DNA from: Idiomarina sp. X4
GTDB taxonomy: Bacteria > Pseudomonadota > Gammaproteobacteria > Enterobacterales > Alteromonadaceae
Reading direction: 5' to 3'
DNA: 64,000 nt
Assembly (NCBI RefSeq): GCF_002808045.1
Contig: NZ_CP025000.1
Coordinates: forward strand, 2,480,001 to 2,544,000
The position numbers and the translations under genes were made by a program. Of the stretch, positions 1 through 8,968 are shown piece by piece (the stretch's first letter is position 1; each line of letters opens with the position of its first letter). The notes under the pieces were generated by a model. That model searched no databases. It was not told the DNA's origin and saw only the letters and a list, made by a program, of their open reading frames with translations.

Positions 1-55
1 TGAATTCGGGTTGTTGATAATCTTTTCTATACTTCGCTTTCGGTAACTGTGTCAT
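1..55 (-). CDS. pepN: Aminopeptidase N, N-terminal 18 codons only
   Basis: Only the 5' end lies in the window; the gene continues past position 1. The start ATG (55-53) follows an AAGGA ribosome binding site with 4-nt spacing. The visible peptide begins MTQLPKAKYRKDYQQPEF, closely matching the E. coli PepN start (MTQQPQAKYRHDYRAPDY). PepN is a cytoplasmic M1-family zinc aminopeptidase that degrades peptides. It begins 19 nt after the nhaC stop in the same direction, so it may be co-transcribed. The call rests on the N-terminus alone. Confidence 0.75.
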   Translation of the reverse strand, partial: MTQLPKAKYRKDYQQPEF

Positions 56-74
56 AACTTCCTTTCAGTACTGA

Positions 75-1529
75 TTAAGCCGTTGCTTCTTCTGGCTCTG
101 GCTTTTTATAGAGAATAGTCCAGCCGGTATAGGCAAACACTACCGCAATTAGCGGTGTTAAATAGTTGAAGAACGCAAAGATACCATATTCGAATGGGCT
201 AACCGCAAGTACCGAGAACATATAAGCACCACAGGTATTCCACGGAATTAGCGCTGACGTAATAGTACCACTGTCCTCCAGCGTACGAGACAGTACGCGT
301 GGATCAAGATTTCGGCGCTCGTACTCTTCTCTGAACATACGACCAGGCAAGACAATAGCCATATATTGGTCAGCGGTTAAGACGTTGGCGCCAAAGCAAG
401 TAAATAACGTACCGGTAATCAATGAACCAACCGACTTGCTGGCTTTTAGCATGCCCCGAATAAAGCGCTCAAGCAGCCCTATTTTTTCCATAATAGCGCC
501 GAACGTCATTGCGCTAAGAATGAGCCAAACAGTATTGAGCATGGACACCATACCACCGCCACTTAGCAAAGAGTCCAGATTAGCACTGCCTGTACTAACG
601 ATCGTGCCATCGGACAACGCAAGCCAAACTACCTTCAGAGAAGCTACCCAACCTTCTTCACCAGCAATTTGCGTCACCATCTCAGGCTGGAAAATAAGCG
701 CCCAGGCACCACCTAATAATGCACCAAAGAATACGGTAGGTAATGCCGGTTTACGGGTTGCTGCTAAGTATAAAAGTATGGCAAGTGGTACCAACATTTC
801 CCAGCCAATGTTAAAGGTTGCCTGAAGTTGGGTTTGCATTTGTTCTAATCGCTGAAGGCTAACGTTAGTATCTGCGTTTAGACCGAGAATGAGGAAAATG
901 ATAACGGATATTACAAACGCTGGGCCTGCGGTGTATCCCATGTAACGAATATGAGCAAACAGCTCTGTGCCTGCAACTGCAGGAGCCAGGTTCGTAGTAT
1001 CGGAGAGCGGTGACATTTTATCACCAAAATACGCCCCTGAAACTATCGCACCTGCGGCAATAGCAGGTTCAAGTCCCATACCGGAAGCAACCCCCATTAA
1101 TGCCACACCGATGGTCGCAGCCGTTGTCCATGAGCTACCAATTGAAAGCGCGACAATACCGCAAATAATACAACTCGCGGCATAAAACAGACCGGGATTT
1201 AAGAGCTCCAGACCAAAATAGATAAGCGTTGGTACGGTACCCGATAACAACCAGGTTCCAATTAATGAGCCAACCGCAAGAATGATTAGCATAGCGCCTA
1301 GCGCAACTGAAATACCTTCAGTAATACCCTCTTCTATTTGCGACCAACTAAAACCATTGCGAAAACCAATGATAACGGCAATGCCGGATGCAACTAATAA
1401 CGCAATTTGGTTAGGCCCATAAGACGAGTCCTCGCCGAATAAATAAACGGACGAAGCCAGCATGACAATCAGCGCCATTAGTGGAACTAACGCCTGGAAT
1501 AAACTTGGTTGTTTTGTTGTATGACTCAT
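75..1529 (-). CDS. nhaC: NhaC-family Na+/H+ antiporter
   Basis: 484-residue polytopic inner-membrane protein of the NhaC antiporter family, expected to expel Na+ in exchange for protons. The family signature is clear at about residues 168-183 (GDKMSPLSDTTNLAP), between many hydrophobic segments. The start ATG follows AGG with 9-nt spacing. It begins 11 nt after the stop of the sodium symporter gene, so the two probably form an operon: one protein brings Na+ in with substrate, the other removes it. Substrate specificity (pure Na+/H+ or a malate/lactate exchange as in MleN) cannot be decided from sequence. Confidence 0.85.
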   Translation of the reverse strand: MSHTTKQPSLFQALVPLMALIVMLASSVYLFGEDSSYGPNQIALLVASGIAVIIGFRNGFSWSQIEEGITEGISVALGAMLIILAVGSLIGTWLLSGTVPTLIYFGLELLNPGLFYAASCIICGIVALSIGSSWTTAATIGVALMGVASGMGLEPAIAAGAIVSGAYFGDKMSPLSDTTNLAPAVAGTELFAHIRYMGYTAGPAFVISVIIFLILGLNADTNVSLQRLEQMQTQLQATFNIGWEMLVPLAILLYLAATRKPALPTVFFGALLGGAWALIFQPEMVTQIAGEEGWVASLKVVWLALSDGTIVSTGSANLDSLLSGGGMVSMLNTVWLILSAMTFGAIMEKIGLLERFIRGMLKASKSVGSLITGTLFTCFGANVLTADQYMAIVLPGRMFREEYERRNLDPRVLSRTLEDSGTITSALIPWNTCGAYMFSVLAVSPFEYGIFAFFNYLTPLIAVVFAYTGWTILYKKPEPEEATA

Positions 1530-1540
1530 TAATTTTTAAC

Positions 1541-2923
1541 CTAAAGTTTTATAAAACCAATTAACTGCAAGAAAATAATAATAATGGCTACGGGCGCAAT
1601 GTATTTAACGCACAACAACCAAATGTCAAAAACCGGTTTGTGGCTGTCTAATTCATTTTCGCTGAGCTCTCTTTTCATCACCCAACCAGCCAAAATAGCC
1701 AGTAACAACCCGCCTAATGGCAGTAAGATACTGGACGTCAAAAGGTCAATAATATCAAAAATTGAGTTAATGGGTTTACCCAGCCACTCACCGCTAAGTT
1801 GAGCCCATTCGCTCCCTGCAAATGAGTGAATGGTTAGCTGCCCTAATAACCAAAGCACAAAACCGGAAACAAGCGTCGCTGGCCAGCGCTTTAAAGAGAA
1901 CTTCTCTGCTACAAAAGCAACAGAAGACTCAATCATTGCGATAGCCGATGTAAAAGCCGCTATAACAAGCATAATGAAAAATACGGTACCAAGCAGTGTG
2001 CCAGCAGGCATTTCCGCAAATGCCAAAGGTAACGTGGTGAAAATAAGACCAGGCCCCTCACTCGGGGTCAGCCCAAAGCCAAAGACCAAAGGAAATATTG
2101 CTAAGCCGGCCAGCAACGCAACAATGGTATCAATAACAGCTATCCAGAGGCTGGTTTGTACTATCGATGTTTCACGGGGCAAGTAAGCCCCGTACATAAT
2201 GACCACACCCGACGCTAAGCCTAATGTGAAGAACGAATGTCCCAAGGCAATCATCACACCGTTTACCGAGAGCTTGCTAAAGTCGGGTTCGAACATAAAG
2301 GTTATTGCTGCAGAAAAGTCACCAATATTGCCGACGTATATGGCGATGCCGACAAGCAGCAAAATCATGGCTGGTAATAGCAAGCGGACAGAGCGCTCCA
2401 AACCATTTTTTACGCCGTTGCCAACCACTAAAACTGTCGCGATAATAATAAGGCTGTGCCATAACATCAATTCGCCCGGTGACGACAATAGCCCGGTGAA
2501 AACACTACCCACCTGTTCTGCTGAAGCACCTTCAAATAACCCTTGTCCGGCTTTAAATACATAAGCTAACGCCCAGCCCGCGATAACGGCATAAAAACTC
2601 AGCACTAAATAACCCGTCAGCATACCTAGCCAGCCAGCGCTTTGCCAGAAAGAGCTTTTTCCTGATTCCTGCGCAACCGACTTTGCCGCATACCCTGGTG
2701 AATGCCGACCTCGACGACCAATAATGACCTCGGCAATCATGATAGGGATGCCAATTCCCAGAATACATAGCAGGTAAATAAGAACGAAAGCACCGCCGCC
2801 ATTTTCTCCCATGACATACGGAAACTTCCAAATGTTACCCAAACCAACAGCGGCAGCGGAAGATGCGAGAATGAAACTGAGCCGGCTTGACCAGCGGCTT
2901 GAGATTGTCTGATTGTTTGTCAT
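1541..2923 (-). CDS. SNF-family sodium-dependent transporter
   Basis: 460-residue member of the neurotransmitter:sodium symporter (SNF/LeuT) family, expected to import an amino acid or related solute with Na+. The N-terminal helix has the family's sodium-site signature, GLGNIWKFPYVMGENGGG, at about residues 27-44. About 11-12 hydrophobic segments follow, ending in a hydrophobic tail. The substrate cannot be read from sequence; bacterial members carry tryptophan, tyrosine, leucine or alanine. No strong ribosome binding site precedes the ATG. It is first in a probable operon with nhaC. Confidence 0.85.
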   Translation of the reverse strand: MTNNQTISSRWSSRLSFILASSAAAVGLGNIWKFPYVMGENGGGAFVLIYLLCILGIGIPIMIAEVIIGRRGRHSPGYAAKSVAQESGKSSFWQSAGWLGMLTGYLVLSFYAVIAGWALAYVFKAGQGLFEGASAEQVGSVFTGLLSSPGELMLWHSLIIIATVLVVGNGVKNGLERSVRLLLPAMILLLVGIAIYVGNIGDFSAAITFMFEPDFSKLSVNGVMIALGHSFFTLGLASGVVIMYGAYLPRETSIVQTSLWIAVIDTIVALLAGLAIFPLVFGFGLTPSEGPGLIFTTLPLAFAEMPAGTLLGTVFFIMLVIAAFTSAIAMIESSVAFVAEKFSLKRWPATLVSGFVLWLLGQLTIHSFAGSEWAQLSGEWLGKPINSIFDIIDLLTSSILLPLGGLLLAILAGWVMKRELSENELDSHKPVFDIWLLCVKYIAPVAIIIIFLQLIGFIKL

Positions 2924-2996
2924 TGTTTTTTAGTTATTGTTGTTATTTTATTGAGTTATATCACAACCGCCTATGTTGTTGTCGGCTGTGTTAAAA

Positions 2997-3022
2997 AAAT
3001 ACCGCCAATCAAGGCGGTATTT
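2997..3022 (-). terminator. Intrinsic terminator after prc
   Basis: 10-bp perfect stem (2997-3006 with 3013-3022) around a 6-nt loop. It is followed on the minus strand by a run of T, 18 bp downstream of the prc stop. Its reverse is also flanked by T, so it may act weakly in both directions. Confidence 0.8.
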
Positions 3023-3039
3023 AAATCATGCGTTAGCGA

Positions 3040-5100
3040 CTAATTATTCGCTGCAAGCTCCTCACCATGAATAAAGTCCATTGCAACAAGCAACGCTTGC
3101 TCAAGGTAAGGATCAACTTCTGTCATTTCTTCCGGAGCATCATCAATGCTTTCCACTGGTTCTTTACCAGCTCTTTTTAGACGAGCATTAACTCGCTCAA
3201 GCTGGCGGTTTTTTTGTTCATCTTCTTTGTTCTTACGTTCTTCAGCTTCCAGGCTTACCCAGGTTTTATCTTTTTCTAAACGGTAACGCTCAATGTCTTC
3301 GAAGATAAACTTAAACTCAGGCTCGCTTTCAATACGTTTGTTTAAGCGAGTTTGAAGTAGCTCAATTTCTGAGTCGCCAACTCTATTAACCGGTTTAAAG
3401 TCGGTCTTTTTAATTTTATCCCAGGGTAGCGCGTTATCTTCTTTGCTTTCGCCCCACTCCGATGCTTCTACAAAAGATGGAAATACGATATCAGGTTGAA
3501 CCCCTTTGAGTTGCGTACTACCGCCATCTATACGATAAAACTTTGCAATAGTGTACTGAACACTGCCTAGCGGCTCATCAAAAAAGTCAAAACGACGTGC
3601 CAGTCCACGATGTTGCTGAACCGTTCCTTTACCGAAGGTATTTTCGCCCAATATAAGCGCCCGTTCGTAGTCTTGCATTGCGGCTGCGAATATCTCAGAA
3701 GCCGAGGCACTGTAACGGTCAACCATGACAAATAAGGGGCCTGAATAGAACACTTTACCGTCTTTGTCTTCGCTAACATCAACGCGTCCGCGCCCGTCAC
3801 TGACCTGAACGACCGGCCCTTTATCAATAAATAGCCCCGTCAAACCAATGGCTTCTGTTAAAGCGCCGCCGCCGTTACCGCGTAAGTCAATAATCAAGCC
3901 TTCTACGTCTTCTGACTGCATGTCATTTATCAGCTTTTTAACATCGGCTGTCAGGTTGTTATAGAAGCCGGGTATTTCAATGACGCCCATCTTCTGGCCT
4001 TCGTAAATACCCTCTTCGATGGTTTTCACTTCCGCTTTTGCAGCACGGTCTTCCAGTTTAACTTTGTCACGAGTGACCTTGACAACGTTAGGCGTTCCGC
4101 CCGCGCCTTGGCTGGCTTTCAACACCTGCAAACGTACAGTCGTGCCTTTAGGCCCTTTGATTAGTTCAACCACATCGTCTAAGCGCATGCCGATAATATC
4201 GACAAACTCTTCCTTGTCCTCACCTTCGCCCTGTCCAACAGCAATAATTTTGTCTTCCGGTGACAGCTTGCCTGTTTTGTCCGCCGGACCGCCTGGCACC
4301 AAGCTACGAATAACGGTGTAGTCATATTCCGACTGTAAAACGGCGCCAATTCCCTCAAGCTCGAGGTTCATGTTTTGTTTGAAACGCTCAGAGTTTGATG
4401 GCGACAAATAGCTCGTGTGCGGTTCAACCGAGCGCGCAAACGCATTCATTAATGTCTGAAATACATCTTCGCTCTTAGACTTGGTTAAACGATTAAGAGC
4501 ACTGTTGTAGCGTTTACCCAAAGTTTCAACAATTTCAGGCCACTCTTTACCCGCTAGTTTTAAATTAAGCGCATCGTACTTAACGCGGCTTTGCCAGAGA
4601 TCATTAAGTTCTTTTTCGGTTGTTGCCCACTCCGCATCTTCGCGATCGTAATAATACTTATCGCCCTCAACTGAAAAGTCCATTGGCTTTTCGTCGTCCA
4701 GCAAAGAAAGCGCATAAGTATATCGGTCAAAACGGCGTTCTAAGCTGTTTTGATAAATATCGTAGGCGACATCGAGCTCACCGCTTTTCAGCATGTCATC
4801 GAATAAGTGTTGGTATTCAGACGCACTTTCTACATCCTCTTTCAGCAAAAACATTTTGCTGTAGTCGAGCATTTCGAAATAACGGTCGTATATTTGCTCA
4901 GACAACTCGTTATCAAGCGTCATACCGCTATAGTGATAACGAGTAAAGTAGGAAGTAATTCGTTCACTGGCTGTATCGTGTTGAGACTCTTGCTCTAATT
5001 CCGGCAACTCATCGACACTGTGTTTGGGAGGTATTGCGTAAGCCGTTGGTACGGCAACAGCTAACGCTAATAAATAACTTCTTACAGCCAAGTGTTTCAT
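3040..5100 (-). CDS. prc: Carboxy-terminal processing (tail-specific) protease Prc
   Basis: 686 residues (E. coli Prc is 682). A periplasmic S41 serine protease that trims C-termini of proteins and, with an NlpI-type adaptor, controls peptidoglycan hydrolases. An N-terminal signal peptide (residues 1-22, ending AYA) is followed by an all-helical N domain, a PDZ domain (about 245-345) and the S41 fold. The catalytic Ser lies in the SASAS stretch at 464-468 and the catalytic Lys at 491 (FGKGTVQQ). It follows proQ by 9 nt, the conserved proQ-prc order. The two are probably one transcript ending at the terminator at 2997-3022. Confidence 0.95.
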   Translation of the reverse strand: MKHLAVRSYLLALAVAVPTAYAIPPKHSVDELPELEQESQHDTASERITSYFTRYHYSGMTLDNELSEQIYDRYFEMLDYSKMFLLKEDVESASEYQHLFDDMLKSGELDVAYDIYQNSLERRFDRYTYALSLLDDEKPMDFSVEGDKYYYDREDAEWATTEKELNDLWQSRVKYDALNLKLAGKEWPEIVETLGKRYNSALNRLTKSKSEDVFQTLMNAFARSVEPHTSYLSPSNSERFKQNMNLELEGIGAVLQSEYDYTVIRSLVPGGPADKTGKLSPEDKIIAVGQGEGEDKEEFVDIIGMRLDDVVELIKGPKGTTVRLQVLKASQGAGGTPNVVKVTRDKVKLEDRAAKAEVKTIEEGIYEGQKMGVIEIPGFYNNLTADVKKLINDMQSEDVEGLIIDLRGNGGGALTEAIGLTGLFIDKGPVVQVSDGRGRVDVSEDKDGKVFYSGPLFVMVDRYSASASEIFAAAMQDYERALILGENTFGKGTVQQHRGLARRFDFFDEPLGSVQYTIAKFYRIDGGSTQLKGVQPDIVFPSFVEASEWGESKEDNALPWDKIKKTDFKPVNRVGDSEIELLQTRLNKRIESEPEFKFIFEDIERYRLEKDKTWVSLEAEERKNKEDEQKNRQLERVNARLKRAGKEPVESIDDAPEEMTEVDPYLEQALLVAMDFIHGEELAANN

Positions 5101-5109
5101 TCAATGCTC

Positions 5110-5737
5110 CTAAGCGCGCAAAAATATCTTATCCGCTTTTACTTTCATGCTGAGACCATTGGCCAGTTGAACTTGAACGTCGTTCTTATCCAGCTCAGTA
5201 ATGGTTCCCGTCATAGGCTGGTTTCCAGCCTTCACCTGTACCTGTTGACCTACAGACAGCTTGCTAAGTTCCACTTCTTCCAGTTTTAACTCAGGTTTGG
5301 GCTTTTTCTTGGCCGCTTTCGGCTTACTGGGTTTCGCCGATTCAGTAATTTTCTTTTTCACCGGCGCTTTTGGCTTAGCGGCATTTTTTTCTTTTGCTTT
5401 CTGAGCAGCTTTTGCTTTTGACTCTTTTAATGACTCTTGTGCATGTTCCTGATGCTCTTCAGTCACTTTATCAGCTTCGTTACCATCAAGATCAACACGA
5501 GCCTCCCCGGCTTTTATGCTGTAAAGGTAACGCCAGCTATTGGTGTAATGACGAAGTGCCGTTCTCAAACGGGTTTTACTGACTTTTTCATCGTCTTCTA
5601 AACGTTTTGCTAAGTCTTCAAAAATGCCTATTTTTAGTGGCTTGGCATCACCTTTTAACGAAAAGCAGTTAGGGAACTGTTCTGCAAGGTAGGCAATAAC
5701 GTCTTTGCTCTTCGTCAGTTTTTTCCGGTTCAGTCAT
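5110..5737 (-). CDS. proQ: RNA chaperone ProQ, with an apparent frameshift near the start
   Basis: ProQ is an FinO-domain RNA chaperone binding many small RNAs and mRNA 3' ends. The FinO domain (…DVIAYLAEQFPNCFS… to …RYLYSIKAG…), a Lys/Ala-rich linker and a C-terminal Tudor-like domain (LSVGQQVQVKAG) are all present. No ATG opens this frame: directly upstream are a TGA and a CTG (5733-5731). A well-placed ATG at 5737, overlapping the upstream stop as ATGACTGA, is out of frame by one base. Removing one base from the six-T run at 5719-5724 joins them and gives MTEPEKLTKSKDVIAYLAE, which aligns with E. coli ProQ (MENQPKLNSSKEVIAYLAE). The restored length is 208 residues. Sequencing error, real frameshift, slippage and CTG start are all possible. 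Confidence 0.88.
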
Positions 5738-6020
5738 TCTGTTCTTCTTCCTGTTCTCGAACGTCGTCCATTAGGTTTTGAACGTATTCGTCCATTTCAT
5801 CAAATGATAATTCCAAAAGAGCGGGTTCTTCTATCCAGTCATACAACGTACGACGAACCATCTCTTCTAATTGTTCTGTGTTATCGTCATCTGTGCGCAG
5901 CGCATTAATGTGATGCAGCATTTCATTGATTTGATCTGCCGCTTCTTCTGCGTCGTCATCAAAAAACACGGCGTCTTCGCGCGTTACCAAATAGCTGTGA
6001 ATATCAAACTCGTCAAACAT
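5730..6020 (-). CDS. Small acidic protein of unknown function
   Basis: 96-residue, strongly acidic soluble protein (Asp/Glu-rich throughout, C-terminus EQEEEQND) with no signal peptide, membrane segment or recognised motif. It lies between msrC (5 nt upstream) and proQ, and its stop overlaps the ATG of the proposed intact proQ frame. Translation of the two is therefore probably coupled. The position suggests an Alteromonadales-type accessory of this operon, but no function can be assigned. Confidence 0.7.
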   Translation of the reverse strand: MFDEFDIHSYLVTREDAVFFDDDAEEAADQINEMLHHINALRTDDDNTEQLEEMVRRTLYDWIEEPALLELSFDEMDEYVQNLMDDVREQEEEQND

Positions 6021-6025
6021 AAAGA

Positions 6026-6493
6026 TTACTTCTGCCAGTTCAGGTTGCTACAAAAGTCAGCTATTTTTTGAAAGCCTGCAGCGTCCTCATTATCGAAGCG
6101 ACCAATAGACGGGCTGTCTATATCGAGCACCGCCACTGTTTTTCCATTAACAACAATAGGCGCAACAATTTCACTGTTAGACGCTGAATCACACGCAATG
6201 TGCCCTTCGAATTCATGAACATTTTTAACGCACTGTGTCTGCTGGGTTTTAGCACCGACACCGCAAACGCCTTTTCCAAAGGGAATTCGCACACAAGCTA
6301 CTTTGCCCTGGAATGGACCTAAAACAAGTTCTTCGCTTGATTCAGCCAGATAAAAGCCAAGCCAATTAATGTCGTCAATTGCGTCATACAAAAGAGCGGA
6401 AATATTAGAAAGGTTCGCAATGAGATTAGACTCACCCTCTGTAATAGCTTGAGCCTGGCGTAAAAGGTCGGAATACAACTGCGCTTTCATCAT
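6026..6493 (-). CDS. msrC: Free methionine-(R)-sulfoxide reductase (GAF domain)
   Basis: 155-residue single GAF-domain protein of the fRMsr (MsrC/YebR) family, a cytosolic enzyme that reduces free L-methionine-(R)-sulfoxide using thioredoxin. The family's redox cysteines are visible in ACVRIPFGKGVCG and HIACDSASNSEIV. The end of the domain, VAVLDIDSPSIGRF, is typical. Length matches the family (E. coli YebR 165). In E. coli the gene also neighbours proQ-prc. Its partners for protein-bound Met-R-sulfoxide (msrB, 12550) and thioredoxin reductase (trxB, 44787) are elsewhere in the window. Confidence 0.9.
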   Translation of the reverse strand: MMKAQLYSDLLRQAQAITEGESNLIANLSNISALLYDAIDDINWLGFYLAESSEELVLGPFQGKVACVRIPFGKGVCGVGAKTQQTQCVKNVHEFEGHIACDSASNSEIVAPIVVNGKTVAVLDIDSPSIGRFDNEDAAGFQKIADFCSNLNWQK

Positions 6494-6502
6494 TTGTTCA
6501 AC

Positions 6503-6790
6503 TTAATTATCGAGCTTAAATCGGGCTATAGAAGCCGTGTCGTTGCCAGTACGAAACTGGTCTTTTAATTCACGTTTAGACTTAGAAATAATATTTCCAT
6601 CCGGTCCAACCGTGTAGGCCTCGTCAGAATTAGCAAACTTTGCTTGATAAGCCATCACTAACTGCAGCGAGTTTTCGCGTTGTTCTTCGGTCAGTCTATT
6701 TCCGTCCGGCCACTTGCCTGTTTCTACCGATTGCACCAAGCGCTCATAGACCTCTGGCGTCATACTATTAATTAAGTCATCAAACTGCAT
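6503..6790 (-). CDS. yeaC: YeaC family protein (DUF1315)
   Basis: 95-residue cytosolic protein. Its N-terminus, MQFDDLINSMTPEVYERL, and the GKWPDG motif match the YeaC/DUF1315 family. Function is unknown. It is spaced 9 nt from msrC and 3 nt from the zinc-ribbon gene upstream, so it is part of a compact operon running toward prc. Confidence 0.85.
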   Translation of the reverse strand: MQFDDLINSMTPEVYERLVQSVETGKWPDGNRLTEEQRENSLQLVMAYQAKFANSDEAYTVGPDGNIISKSKRELKDQFRTGNDTASIARFKLDN

Positions 6791-6793
6791 GAG

Positions 6794-7120
6794 TTATTGC
6801 TTCTTCTTTAAGAACATCAACTGTACCCGGTTTATAACAAACCATATTAAACCGACAACAATGCCACCAATAGCAATGTTATAGCCCCATGACAGTGGTT
6901 GTGGCTGTTGCATAAACAAATAGGTAAAAGCCGCTATGGCAATAATTAGAGCCAACATGGAACGGGATACCAGCTTGTCAGACTTTTCCTGCTTTAAGCG
7001 ACGCCGTTCTCTCTCTATATCGTCCTTACTTTGTCCAGCTAAAACGAATTGACAGTGGGGGCATTCTCGCGCCTTTGACGATATTCGCTTATTACAAGAT
7101 GGGCATTTCGTTAACGCCAT
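6794..7120 (-). CDS. Zinc-ribbon membrane protein
   Basis: 108 residues: an N-terminal zinc ribbon with two CxxC-type pairs (CPSCNKR … CPHCQF, residues 6-23), a charged linker (about 30-48), then two transmembrane segments (about 53-70 and 78-97) and a basic tail. Probably an inner-membrane protein with a cytosolic metal-binding head. The specific role is unknown. It is the first gene of the run yeaC-msrC-acidic protein-proQ-prc. Confidence 0.75.
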   Translation of the reverse strand: MALTKCPSCNKRISSKARECPHCQFVLAGQSKDDIERERRRLKQEKSDKLVSRSMLALIIAIAAFTYLFMQQPQPLSWGYNIAIGGIVVGLIWFVINRVQLMFLKKKQ

Positions 7121-7202
7121 AATTTCATAACCTACCTCTTATGCAGTCCTTGCAATATAAGGCTTTTGCGCTGAATTTCAAGCAAAGTGAATAAGAAAAT
7201 AA

Positions 7203-7230
7203 AAAACGGCCAGCAATAACTGGCCGTTTT
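7203..7230. terminator. Intrinsic terminator after the alanine symporter gene
   Basis: 11-bp perfect stem (7203-7213 with 7220-7230), loop CAATAA. On the minus strand it is followed by a T-rich stretch, and it sits 18 bp past the AGCS stop. The plus-strand side ends in TTTT as well. Confidence 0.85.
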
Positions 7231-7247
7231 ACAGAGCTCATTAGCGC

Positions 7248-8924
7248 TTATTTCTTCTTGTCAGCATCGCCGAAGTCTTTCCAGTAAGACTTCACCGTTG
7301 ACTTCATTTCTTTATGAAGCAGCAACATACCGAGTAAGTTAGGTAGGGTCATGAGTACAATAGCGACTGCTGACGCTGTCCAAACGAGCGTGGTGTCCGC
7401 AAATGACGCCCAGAAGAAGCCCGCAACGTATAAAATGCGGTACGGCATAACGCCTTTCTGGCCGACCAGATAGACAACCGCCCTGTCACCATAGTATGAC
7501 CAGGCTATCGCTGTCGAAAACGCGAACATAAGTAACGTCAGTGGAATAATGTATTGTCCGTAATCGCCGAAGTAACCGTTAGCAAAGGCTAATGAAGTCA
7601 ACGCAGCCGAGTGCACCAGCGATTTACCAACCACTTCGATGTCTTCTTTGATTAAGTTACCGTTCTTAATCTCAACGGTACCGTTATAAGCATCTTCACC
7701 GGCAACAATAAAGCGAACGTCTTCAGCCACTGAACGTGCGTGCAAGATAGTGACTTCACCATTGGTCTGTGCTTCACCATTAACCACTTCCAGCTTGCCT
7801 GAATAACGTTCAATTTCAGTATCGCTAAAATCGTTCAGGTATCTGTAAAGCTGCTCGCGATCGTCGGTATCAACATCGTTGTATTGCCCGACAACGAAGT
7901 CTAAATCACTACGTGCGAATACGTTTTCGTGCTTTTCAGTCCAAACACCGGAAGACAATATAACCAAACCAGTTAAAGTACAGATAAGAATGGTATCCAG
8001 GAAAGGCTCCAGAATTGAAACCAGACCTTCTGCAACCGGGTCTTTCGCTTTTGCTGATGCGTGCGCAATCGGTGCCGAACCCTGACCTGCCTCGTTCGAG
8101 AATAAGCCACGGTTAACGCCCCGGTTAAACGCATACGCAAAACTAGCACCTAAGAAGCCGCCTGCAGCCGCTGAACCAGTAAAGGCATCACGGAAAATCG
8201 AGACAAACGCCTCACCAATATTGTCGATGTTGAAGAAAATAACGCTCAAAGAGCCAATCACGTAAAGAATACCCATTATAGGAACAATCTTTGATGTAAC
8301 GGCTGCAATGCGTTTAATACCGCCAATAATAACCATCGCTAGCAGTATTGATAGAATAGCACCTGTCCAAACTGGATCGATCTGGAAAGTCTGTTCCATT
8401 GACTGAGCAATGTTATTAATTTGCGGCATATTGCCCGTACCAAACGAGCTAATAATGGTTGCAATGGCAAAAATGACGGCAAGCCACTTCATGTTTAGAC
8501 GACGGTCCATGTAATACATTGGGCCGCCCGCCATAGTGCCATCTTCGGTTTTTACGCGGTATTTGTGGGACAAGGTGACTTCGACAAACTTTGTGGTCAT
8601 ACCTAAGAAGGCTGTCATCCACATCCAAAAAATCGCTGCGGGCCCCCCTAGGAAAACCGCCAGTGCAACACCACCAATATTACCGGTACCAACGGTACCG
8701 GACAGCGCCGTCGATAAAGCCTGGAAGTGACTGGTGTCACCTTGTGAGTCTTTACGGTCAAATTTGCCCGCCAATACCCGCCATGCGTGTCTGAAGTATC
8801 TTACTTGTGGAAAGCCAAGGTATAACGTAAAGAATAGACCCACACCAAGTAAGATGAACGGGAAATAGGCAGCAGAGCCTAAAAAACCGTCAATCCATAA
8901 TAGAAAGTTATTGAGCGCTTCCAA
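7248..8924 (-). CDS. AGCS-family alanine/glycine:Na+ symporter with a large internal insertion
   Basis: 558-residue inner-membrane Na+-coupled amino acid carrier. Family signatures include [15 protein letters not shown] (residues 74-88), [10 protein letters not shown] (93-102), GGPMYYMD (133-140) and the [19 protein letters not shown] block (271-289). Typical family members are 450-490 residues. Here residues about 328-440 form an extra hydrophilic, acidic segment between two membrane helices, probably a periplasmic or cytoplasmic domain. It is separated from the downstream terminator by 18 nt and from the upstream M14 gene by 44 nt. The substrate is inferred from the family only. Confidence 0.88.
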   Translation of the reverse strand: MEALNNFLLWIDGFLGSAAYFPFILLGVGLFFTLYLGFPQVRYFRHAWRVLAGKFDRKDSQGDTSHFQALSTALSGTVGTGNIGGVALAVFLGGPAAIFWMWMTAFLGMTTKFVEVTLSHKYRVKTEDGTMAGGPMYYMDRRLNMKWLAVIFAIATIISSFGTGNMPQINNIAQSMEQTFQIDPVWTGAILSILLAMVIIGGIKRIAAVTSKIVPIMGILYVIGSLSVIFFNIDNIGEAFVSIFRDAFTGSAAAGGFLGASFAYAFNRGVNRGLFSNEAGQGSAPIAHASAKAKDPVAEGLVSILEPFLDTILICTLTGLVILSSGVWTEKHENVFARSDLDFVVGQYNDVDTDDREQLYRYLNDFSDTEIERYSGKLEVVNGEAQTNGEVTILHARSVAEDVRFIVAGEDAYNGTVEIKNGNLIKEDIEVVGKSLVHSAALTSLAFANGYFGDYGQYIIPLTLLMFAFSTAIAWSYYGDRAVVYLVGQKGVMPYRILYVAGFFWASFADTTLVWTASAVAIVLMTLPNLLGMLLLHKEMKSTVKSYWKDFGDADKKK

Positions 8925-8968
8925 GGAAGACCCCCTCTTGTTGTTATTATTGTTAATTCACTCTAGTT

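Noticed and set aside
385..825. Long antisense frames inside core genes (for example 385-825, 4019-4321, 41161-41520, 41734-42183)
   Set aside because: They mirror conserved coding sequence on the other strand and have no ribosome binding site or protein-like motif.
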